DNA from: Bryobacterales bacterium
Lineage (GTDB): Bacteria; Cyanobacteriota; Vampirovibrionia; Obscuribacterales; Obscuribacteraceae
Reading direction: 5' to 3'
Assembly: GCA_903970295.1 (NCBI GenBank)
Contig: CAJCHQ010000286.1
Span: 1 to 13,127 of the forward strand
Length of the DNA: 13,127 nt
Shown here: positions 7,683-12,332 of the stretch, piece by piece
Numbering within the stretch: the stretch's first letter is position 1
Layout of the letters: each line of letters begins with the position of its first letter
Made by a program: the position numbers and the translations under genes
The notes under the pieces: generated by a model
Database searches by the model: none
What the model was told of the DNA's origin: nothing
The model's input: the letters and a program-made list of their open reading frames with translations, nothing else

Positions 7683-8061
7683 GCGGGGTCCTTTGATATT
7701 CGGCTGAGTTGGAGGAAATAAAAGATTACAAAAGAGTGGCCAAAGACGGTCGCAAGTAATTCCGTCCAGCGTGGCCGCAGGTCGTTCTCTAGAGATACAA
7801 TCTACACTCATGGCTGAGTTTTTGAAAGAGCCAGAACGCCCATAACTACAAGAGAAGAGCGAAACTAATATAAAAGGTTTCTTGGAATGTCGGAAAACGA
7901 GTCACATCAAGACGTGGACGGCATGCGGGTTTTCGTAAGCTCCGTGAATCAGTTCCCGACGCGCTTTCAGAATAAATTCAACGCTTGCCATGCGCCTCTT
8001 GTAACCTGTGTCAGAATGCGGCATTCAAAGAACTCGCAAAGACCGTCCGATCCGAAATCTT
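7683..8061. other. Divergent intergenic region between the RHH gene and selD
   Basis: These 379 bases must hold the promoters of the leftward RHH gene and rightward selD. No convincing consensus pair was found. Weak candidates are TTGCGA with TGTAAT (19-base spacing) on the minus strand, within about 7710-7760, and TAATAT (7866-7871) on the plus strand. A 10-bp palindrome TCTCTAGAGA lies at 7786-7795, and GACGG/CCGTC arms lie at 7745-7749 and 7762-7766. A 61-codon ORF fills the right half (see 7887-8072). No tRNA or recognised riboswitch was seen. Confidence 0.4.
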
Positions 8062-8072
8062 ATGCAAAATGA
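7887..8072 (+). CDS. Possible 61-codon leader ORF overlapping the selD start
   Basis: ATG 7887 is preceded by AAAAGG about 9 bases upstream, a reasonable ribosome site, and the frame runs to TGA at 8070-8072, overlapping the selD ATG (8062) by 11 bases. The peptide matches nothing recognised and has no obvious domain or signal; it contains two cysteines and a basic C-terminus. selD itself lacks a ribosome site, so this ORF could deliver ribosomes to selD by coupling. It may equally be chance. Confidence 0.25.
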   Translation: MSENESHQDVDGMRVFVSSVNQFPTRFQNKFNACHAPLVTCVRMRHSKNSQRPSDPKSYAK

Positions 8073-9135
8073 TCAGCAAATTTCTTCAAAGTTATTGACA
8101 GCGAATGTCAAAGCGGGTGGCTGTGCGGCTAAGCTCAGCGCAGCAGAGTTGCATCAGGCATTGCAGGGGCTGACAGCTGGTTTCGATCCCAATTTATTGA
8201 CCAGTCTAGAAAATTTCGAAGACGCCGCCGTTTACAAAATTACAGAAGACCTTGCAATTATTCAGACGATCGATTTTTTCCCCCCGATGATCGACGATCC
8301 ATTTTTATACGGACAGATAGCGGCTACCAATGCCCTCTCTGATGTGTATGCCATGGGTGGCAAGCCAGTGATGGCGTTGAATATACTTTGCTTCCCCACT
8401 TGCGACTTTCCGCCTGCCGTAATTTCTGAAATATTGCGCGGCGGATCGAGTCAGGTAGCGGCTGCGGGCGCAATTATCGCCGGCGGACATTCGATTCAGA
8501 GTCCGGAGCCTATATATGGTTTGTCTGTAATGGGTATGGTAAACCCCTCAAGTATGCTCACCAACTGTGGTGCCAAAGCCGGCGATGACATCGTCCTTTG
8601 CAAAGCGATCGGCACAGGTGTGGCTTTGCTCGGCGTCAAGGCAAAAAGTGTATCGGCAGAAGCCGAGAAAAAATTATTTGACAGTCTCACAACTTTGAAT
8701 GACAAGAGTCTTTCGATCGCTTTGCGCTTTACTATCAATGCAGCCACTGATGTCACCGGCTTCGGTCTGGTCGGACATTTGCATGAGATGGCCAAGGCCA
8801 GTCATCTGCTAGCTATCTTACACAGTGAGCGCGTTCCGTTTTTGCCGGAAGCATTGCGACTAGCTGAACAAGGTTTTGTACCGGCTGGTGCTTACAGCAA
8901 TCGGCAATCATACGAGCAAATAATCACCTATATAAATGATGTGGATCTGGCCGTGATGGACCTTTTATTCGACCCGCAAACTGCCGGTGGACTCTTGCTT
9001 TCTGTTGCTGCTGGTGAAGCCGAAAAGCTGTGTCTGGAACTGAAAGAGAAAGGAATAGAAGCTGCTTGCATCGGTCGATTCGTTAAAGGCACTGCAGGCT
9101 CAGTCGAGGTATCGAAAAATGGAAAAGTCGCTTGA
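8062..9135 (+). CDS. selD: Selenide, water dikinase (selenophosphate synthetase)
   Basis: This 357-residue enzyme makes monoselenophosphate from selenide and ATP, the selenium donor for selenocysteine, selenouridine and selenium cofactors. The N-terminal catalytic pair C21 and K24 (AGGCAAK) align with C17 and K20 of E. coli SelD; the residue is an ordinary TGT Cys, not selenocysteine. Further signatures are TIDFFPPMIDDPF (69-81, metal-binding Asp), GQIAATNALSDVYAMGGKP (84-102), GGHSI (141-145) and DPQTAGGLLLS near the C-terminus. Length matches the family (about 345). The ATG at 8062 was chosen because it puts C21 at the expected distance; a GTG 18 codons earlier is possible. Neither start has a clear ribosome site. 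selD overlaps yedF by 17 bases, so the pair forms an operon. Confidence 0.96.
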   Translation: MQNDQQISSKLLTANVKAGGCAAKLSAAELHQALQGLTAGFDPNLLTSLENFEDAAVYKITEDLAIIQTIDFFPPMIDDPFLYGQIAATNALSDVYAMGGKPVMALNILCFPTCDFPPAVISEILRGGSSQVAAAGAIIAGGHSIQSPEPIYGLSVMGMVNPSSMLTNCGAKAGDDIVLCKAIGTGVALLGVKAKSVSAEAEKKLFDSLTTLNDKSLSIALRFTINAATDVTGFGLVGHLHEMAKASHLLAILHSERVPFLPEALRLAEQGFVPAGAYSNRQSYEQIITYINDVDLAVMDLLFDPQTAGGLLLSVAAGEAEKLCLELKEKGIEAACIGRFVKGTAGSVEVSKNGKVA

Positions 9136-9787
9136 TTTGCGGGGATTGATCTGCCCGGAACCCGTGTTGAGAACGAAAAAAGTTTTGGACGATCGTAATG
9201 TCGAAAAAGTAGAAGCGCTTGTAGAAAACGACATCAACGTCAACAATCTCACACGCTTGGCAAAGTCGTTGAAGATGAAGTCGCACAGCCAGAAAAAAGG
9301 TGATTGCTTTTTAGTCACGATGGAAAGAGACAAAGATGTAGATGTAGATGTAGATGCAGATGCGGTCAAGAATACGCAACAGTCCAATATGTCTCATGCG
9401 CATACAGAAGCAGCCACAGTTAAATCAGCACCTACAGCTGATGCGCAAACCGTCGGCACGGTCGTCTTCCTCGGCAAAGACAGCTTTGGTGAAGGTGATC
9501 CGGTTTTCAGCAAAACATTAATCAGTCTATTTTTGCAAACGATGTTAGAAGGCGGTCACAGGCCGCGGGCAATTCTCATGGCTAACTCCGGCGTAAAGAT
9601 GTTGGCCAAAGATTCAGCTTCGTTGAAGGTTTTGCAAGACTTTAAAGCAGCCGGAGTGGAAGTGCTCGCCTGCGGCTTGTGTGTCGAATTCTATAAGCTG
9701 AAAGACGAAATTCCCGTGGAGCAAATCACGAATATGTTTGCTATATGCGAATACATGTTCGCAGCTGACAAACTAATCGTTCCATGA
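9119..9787 (+). CDS. yedF: Selenium-metabolism sulfurtransferase-like protein YedF
   Basis: This 222-residue protein has two domains. Residues 1-70 are a TusA/SirA-like domain with the motif LDLRGLICPEPVLRTKK (5-21), including the conserved CPxP (C12). Residues about 111-222 are a DsrE-like domain, with GTVVFLGKDSFGEGD and the CGLCVEFY motif typical of selenium-associated YedF. In between is an acidic repeat (DVDVDVDAD) and an Ala/Thr-rich linker. YedF proteins of this type co-occur with selD in selenium-using genomes and are thought to carry or deliver sulfur or selenium as a persulfide or perselenide; the exact step is not established. GAGGT lies about 9 bases before ATG 9119. The start lies inside selD, so translation is coupled. 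Its last 15 bases overlap a small ORF on the opposite strand. Confidence 0.93.
   Translation: MEKSLDLRGLICPEPVLRTKKVLDDRNVEKVEALVENDINVNNLTRLAKSLKMKSHSQKKGDCFLVTMERDKDVDVDVDADAVKNTQQSNMSHAHTEAATVKSAPTADAQTVGTVVFLGKDSFGEGDPVFSKTLISLFLQTMLEGGHRPRAILMANSGVKMLAKDSASLKVLQDFKAAGVEVLACGLCVEFYKLKDEIPVEQITNMFAICEYMFAADKLIVP
9335..9364 (+). repeat. Hexanucleotide repeat in the yedF linker
   Basis: Three exact gatgta units (9335-9352) are followed by gatgca and gatgcg, encoding alternating Asp-Val then Asp-Ala. It lies between the TusA-like and DsrE-like domains. Unit changes keep the frame, so linker length can vary without breaking the protein. Confidence 0.9.
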
Positions 9788-9919
9788 ACCTCGATCCATA
9801 AAGTCGGAATCGAAATATCTGAAAACGATAAAAGCAACGATCATCGAAATTACAATAATCAAACTGATCACGGCAGCAGAAAGACCGTGAAACAAATCAA
9901 CAAGGCCGCCAATATCCAT
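9773..9919 (-). CDS. 48-residue single-helix membrane miniprotein
   Basis: The minus strand encodes a 48-residue peptide from ATG 9919 to TAG at 9773-9775, below the usual ORF size cut-off. Residues about 14-33 form one strongly hydrophobic helix (AAVISLIIVISMIVAFIVF), with a short amphipathic N-terminus (MDIGGLVDLFHG) and an acidic, aromatic C-terminus (RYFDSDFMDRG). AGGTG lies 7 bases before the ATG, and a TTGACA promoter with an operator-like palindrome lies 45-75 bases upstream. Its last 5 codons overlap the end of yedF in convergent orientation. No family is recognised. A ribosome site, promoter and clear transmembrane design together make this more likely real than not. Confidence 0.6.
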   Translation of the reverse strand: MDIGGLVDLFHGLSAAVISLIIVISMIVAFIVFRYFDSDFMDRGSWND

Positions 9920-9950
9920 GGATTCACCTGATGGGTTCCGGGCAGCTAGT

Positions 9951-9988
9951 CTAACAATTTACTTAAATAAAGGAAAGTAAATTGTTAG
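9951..9988. repeat. Perfect inverted repeat, 14-bp arms, operator-like
   Basis: CTAACAATTTACTT (9951-9964) is followed after 10 bases by its exact reverse complement AAGTAAATTGTTAG (9975-9988). The arms are AT-rich and no T-run follows on either strand, so it is unlikely to be an intrinsic terminator. It covers the -10, the spacer and the predicted start of the minus-strand promoter at 9966-9995, the usual place for a repressor site. Confidence 0.8.
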
Positions 9989-9995
9989 TTGTCAA
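9966..9995 (-). promoter_or_regulatory. Sigma70-like promoter of the 48-residue miniprotein gene
   Basis: On the minus strand a perfect -35 TTGACA (9990-9995) is followed after 18 bases by TTTATT (9966-9971), 4 of 6 to the -10 consensus. The expected start is near 9958, about 40 bases before ATG 9919. The overlap with the 14-bp-arm palindrome suggests repressor control. Confidence 0.5.
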
Positions 9996-10073
9996 GTAAA
10001 GAAGTGTCGTGTTCCTGACAGATTTTTTTCTAACACAGCGAAAATCCAAGGGGCAATTGTTGACCTTAAACTT

Positions 10074-10128
10074 ACCGATATCGGTGAGTTTTCATCGCCA
10101 GAAACCCCTCCAGCCGCATGGCGACTGG
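10074..10128. repeat. Two-motif module, copy 1 (palindrome A plus 17-mer B)
   Basis: Motif A here is the perfect 12-bp palindrome ACCGATATCGGT (10074-10085), followed by GA. After a 24-base gap from that GA comes motif B, AGCCGCATGGCGACTGG (10112-10128). The same pair recurs at 10180-10238. Outside A and B the copies are only loosely similar. The region is noncoding, downstream of convergent yedF and the SCP2 gene. Confidence 0.9.
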
Positions 10129-10143
10129 CTTTCGGCTTTTTTT
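10112..10143 (+). terminator. Terminator-like hairpin 1 (weak stem, seven Ts)
   Basis: AGCCG (10112-10116) can pair with CGGCT (10133-10137), directly followed by Ts to 10143. A competing inner hairpin pairs CCAG (10110-10113) with CTGG (10125-10128). The left arm is part of motif B. The stem is short, so efficiency is doubtful on its own. Confidence 0.4.
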
Positions 10144-10170
10144 GGCCCGAGATTTGCCGGGCCATTTTTT
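10144..10170 (+). terminator. Rho-independent terminator 2
   Basis: GGCCCG (10144-10149) pairs perfectly with CGGGCC (10158-10163) around an 8-base loop, followed by A and six Ts (10165-10170). It works only for plus-strand transcription. It is 357 bases past the yedF stop, so it ends either a long selD-yedF 3' UTR or a separate short transcript from this region. Confidence 0.65.
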
Positions 10171-10179
10171 CAGCCTAAA

Positions 10180-10238
10180 TTCACCGATATCGGTGAAATT
10201 TCGATAGATGGAATGCATTTAAGCCGCATGGCGACTGG
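10180..10238. repeat. Two-motif module, copy 2 (palindrome A plus 17-mer B)
   Basis: Motif A is an 18-bp perfect palindrome, TTCACCGATATCGGTGAA (10180-10197). Motif B, identical to copy 1 over all 17 bases, is at 10222-10238. The gap after the shared ...GGTGA is 25 bases against 24 in copy 1, and the two modules are offset by 109-110 bases. Unlike copy 1, no terminator-like T-run follows motif B. Confidence 0.9.
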
Positions 10239-10264
10239 ATTAGCGTCAGTAAACTGCGGCGCAA

Positions 10265-10675
10265 TTAGGCTGAAACGGCGCGGCCATTGGATTTGTAGAC
10301 ATCCGGGTAAATTTGGAACGCCGGCTTGATCGTCGGCAGGAGTGCAAGAGCTTTATTCACTGGGCCTTTGGCTACCATTTTGCCGGTCAAGATGGCCATC
10401 GGCACACTGACTTGACCTAACCAGAAATCATGCGCTACATCAGCGGTCATGGACATCTCCACGATCGGTTTCGCATCGTTATCGCCGGCATATATTTTCA
10501 TTTCCTGGCCGTCCGAGCTGTCGATCGTCATCGTCCCTTTTGGTTCGCGGTAGTGAAAGCGCACGATCAATTTTGAGCGCAGCAATTCTTCCGACATGGC
10601 TTTATCAGCCTTGATGCGATCCCAGAGTTCGACCATCACTTTATGTAGCTCTTCGGTGTTGGCATACGCCGGCAT
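10265..10675 (-). CDS. SCP2 sterol-transfer-domain protein
   Basis: This 136-residue protein consists of a single SCP2-like (sterol carrier protein 2) domain, a lipid-binding alpha/beta fold with a hydrophobic cavity. Recognisable parts are the strand region LIVRFHYREPKGTMTI (36-51) and a C-terminal block like other bacterial SCP2 proteins: ADVAHDFWLGQVSVPMA (78-94), followed by LTGKMVAKGPVNKALAL (96-112). The start at 10675 is chosen for AGAGGA about 7 bases upstream; a longer version adds 11 residues. There is no signal peptide, so it is cytoplasmic. The ligand is unknown. It lies 168 bases after the alcohol dehydrogenase gene on the same strand, with its own likely promoter, so a functional link is uncertain. 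Confidence 0.85.
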   Translation of the reverse strand: MPAYANTEELHKVMVELWDRIKADKAMSEELLRSKLIVRFHYREPKGTMTIDSSDGQEMKIYAGDNDAKPIVEMSMTADVAHDFWLGQVSVPMAILTGKMVAKGPVNKALALLPTIKPAFQIYPDVYKSNGRAVSA

Positions 10676-10707
10676 GGGTGTTCCTCTTGGATGGAAGCAA
10701 TACCGCA

Positions 10708-10716
10708 ATTATGGCA
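10708..10716 (-). promoter_or_regulatory. Extended -10 promoter of the SCP2 gene
   Basis: The minus strand reads TGC then CATAAT (-10 hexamer at 10708-10713), an extended -10 with 5 of 6 consensus bases. No good -35 is visible. The start would be near 10701, about 25 bases before ATG 10675. Confidence 0.4.
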
Positions 10717-10843
10717 GAAATACCTCAACAATTTTCCACACGGCTCAGTTAGAGGCTTCTCAGCGCTCCCTGTAGTGCCGCGCGCTCAAGCGCCTGAGCA
10801 CCTTGGCGCTCTCAGCACGCCCGCAATGGCGGCGGCTGCTCGC

Positions 10844-12007
10844 TCAGTATGCTTTTTGGTATATGCCGATGATATCGGCAATAGAGCTATCTTTCGGATT
10901 GAACATGATTGCCGGATCAGTGCTAGCCAGATCAGCCAATTCATCGAGCTGACCATTACTGAACTCGGGTACACCGAGGTCCCGCAATCGGGCAGGCAAG
11001 CCGACTTTAGCTGACAGTCCCTCGATTGCTTTGATCAGCGCCTGGGCAGCCTGCGTGTCGTTGCGACTGTCCGACAGTTTGAGGAAGCGAGCGATAGTCG
11101 CATAGCGAGCGGCGATAGCGTCCAGATTGAAAGACATCCCATGAGGTAGAAGCACCGAATTAGTAGCGCCGTGATGAGTGCCGTAGCGAGCGCCGGTGGC
11201 GTGAGCCAGAGCATGCACGATACCCACACCCGAATTGGTGAAGGCAACGCCAGCCATGGTACTGGCGACCAAAGTGGCCGAACGCGCTTCCAGATCGTCA
11301 CCGTGGGCAGTGGCACGAGGAAGAAATTCCAGAAGCATTTGTAAGGACTGCAAGCAAAGCGACTCGGTGAAAGCCGAACTGGCGATCAACGATGAGAATG
11401 ATTCGATGCCGTGCGTGACGGCATCTAGACCAGTTGCCGCCGTCAATTTCGGTGGCAGTGAAACAATCAGAGTTGGATCGAGTATAGCGGCATCAGGAGC
11501 CAAGAAGCGGCTGCCGAACAAGAGTTTTTTGTGCTCGGTTGCATCTTTGACCATCGCCACCATCGAAACTTCAGAGCCAGTGCCGGCTGTTGTCGGAATC
11601 GCGATTAAAGGTTTCAAGCGTATAGCCAAATTATTCAAACCCTGATATTCCATGAGGTCGCCACCCATGGAAAGACAAATGTTCACAACCTTGGCTGTAT
11701 CCATGGCCGAGCCGCCACCGACGGCGACGACGCAATCACAACCATTTTGTCGAGCCATTTCGGCGGCGGCATTGACCGTGGCCACTTCAGAATCCGGAGG
11801 CACATCACTGAAAATAACTGTTTTGCCTGATGTCAGCTCTGCCAGAGACGTAAAAACAGGGTCGAGAATTTTCGATTTAAAGAGAAAGTCGTCGGTCACT
11901 ACGAAGGGACGCGTGCCTCCGAATTCCTTGACAACGTCGGCAACGGTAGCAGCCATGTGTTCACCGAAGGTGACTTTGGTCGGTGAATGGAAAACAAAGG
12001 GATTCAT
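10844..12007 (-). CDS. Iron-containing alcohol dehydrogenase (group III)
   Basis: This 387-residue oxidoreductase belongs to the Fe-dependent ADH family (FucO, DhaT, AdhB-like). Seen: nucleotide-binding GGGSAMDTAK (97-106), PTTAGTGSEVS (138-148), and four metal ligands in the family's positions: D195 and H199 (GLDAVTHGIES), H265 (VHALAH) and H279 (THHG, family usually PHG). Length is typical (380-390), and the protein is cytoplasmic with no signal. Substrate cannot be told from sequence; candidates are short-chain alcohols or aldehydes, 1,3-propanediol or lactaldehyde. The ribosome site before ATG 12007 is weak. A TTGACG/TGTTAT promoter lies 43-71 bases upstream, with a palindrome near the start of transcription. 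The gene is divergent from the ostA-like gene to its right. Confidence 0.94.
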   Translation of the reverse strand: MNPFVFHSPTKVTFGEHMAATVADVVKEFGGTRPFVVTDDFLFKSKILDPVFTSLAELTSGKTVIFSDVPPDSEVATVNAAAEMARQNGCDCVVAVGGGSAMDTAKVVNICLSMGGDLMEYQGLNNLAIRLKPLIAIPTTAGTGSEVSMVAMVKDATEHKKLLFGSRFLAPDAAILDPTLIVSLPPKLTAATGLDAVTHGIESFSSLIASSAFTESLCLQSLQMLLEFLPRATAHGDDLEARSATLVASTMAGVAFTNSGVGIVHALAHATGARYGTHHGATNSVLLPHGMSFNLDAIAARYATIARFLKLSDSRNDTQAAQALIKAIEGLSAKVGLPARLRDLGVPEFSNGQLDELADLASTDPAIMFNPKDSSIADIIGIYQKAY

Positions 12008-12032
12008 TGTTTTAGCTCGCAGTTCGCTCGTG

Positions 12033-12047
12033 TTGATACATGATCAA
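12033..12047. promoter_or_regulatory. Inverted repeat near the Fe-ADH transcription start
   Basis: TTGAT (12033-12037) and ATCAA (12043-12047) form an inverted repeat with a 5-base gap, at the predicted transcription start of the ADH gene. The half-sites equal those of FNR/CRP-type sites, but those have a 4-base gap, so this is not a proper FNR box. It may be a site for another repressor or chance. Confidence 0.3.
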
Positions 12048-12049
12048 AG

Positions 12050-12078
12050 ATAACAAACAATTCATTGGAAGCCGTCAA
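12050..12078 (-). promoter_or_regulatory. Sigma70-like promoter of Fe-ADH
   Basis: Minus strand: TTGACG (12073-12078), 17-base spacer, TGTTAT (12050-12055). Matches are 5 of 6 and 4 of 6. The start would be near 12043, about 36 bases before the ATG. Confidence 0.5.
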
Positions 12079-12150
12079 TAGTAATGACCTTTGAGTCACA
12101 GTTTTTACACATTATCGGTGTTACAGTGCCAACGGCTTAAGTAGCTTTCC

Positions 12151-12178
12151 TTGACCGTGACACCTTCTCTCTTATAGT
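12151..12178 (+). promoter_or_regulatory. Sigma70-like promoter of the OstA-like gene
   Basis: TTGACC (12151-12156), 16-base spacer, TATAGT (12173-12178); each hexamer matches 5 of 6. This gives an untranslated leader of about 145 bases before ATG 12333, longer than usual. Confidence 0.5.
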
Positions 12179-12332
12179 ATTAGACCGGTGTTGACATCCA
12201 GCAGTCGCTCGACAAGAAACATTCCTGGTGAATCGCAGCGAAATTCGGAAAGATCGAGAAAATCGGCATACTCTTAAAGCCTTATGGCGTCCCAGGCGAA
12301 TTGATTAGAGCCGACATAGAAAGAGGATCCTA

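Larger units (their letters stand above)
9920..10264. other. Structured intergenic region between yedF and the SCP2 gene
   Basis: No gene is supported in these 345 bases. An open frame at 10009-10329 starts at GTG without a ribosome site, reads the two copies of motif B in different frames, and ends inside the SCP2 gene, so it is rejected as coding. The region holds a perfect 14-bp-arm palindrome with a minus-strand promoter, two A+B modules and two plus-strand terminators. Confidence 0.8.
12008..12332. other. Divergent intergenic region between Fe-ADH and the OstA-like gene
   Basis: These 325 bases hold one promoter for each neighbour (12050-12078 minus, 12151-12178 plus) and a leader of about 145 bases for the OstA-like gene, in which no gene or known riboswitch was recognised. 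A short stem (GCCT/AGGC) is possible around 12280-12298. Confidence 0.5.

Noticed and set aside
7683..7811. 43-codon extension of the RHH protein
   Set aside because: The RHH fold begins at the internal Met with a good ribosome site. The extension has no recognisable content and covers the expected promoter.
8119..8130. Selenocysteine in the SelD active site
   Set aside because: The catalytic position is a TGT cysteine codon, and no in-frame TGA is present.
10074..10238. CRISPR array
   Set aside because: There are only two copies of each motif, with unequal flanks, no regular spacer pattern and no cas genes.
10009..10329. 106-codon plus-strand open frame across the repeat modules
   Set aside because: It starts at GTG with no ribosome site, reads the two identical 17-mers in different frames, crosses a terminator and runs into the SCP2 gene.
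10776..10810. Terminator after the alcohol dehydrogenase gene
   Set aside because: An AGCGCC/GGCGCT stem can form with a 10-base loop, but no T-run follows on the minus strand.
12033..12047. FNR box upstream of the alcohol dehydrogenase
   Set aside because: The half-sites fit (TTGAT/ATCAA), but the gap is 5 bases rather than the required 4, so it is kept only as a weak inverted repeat.
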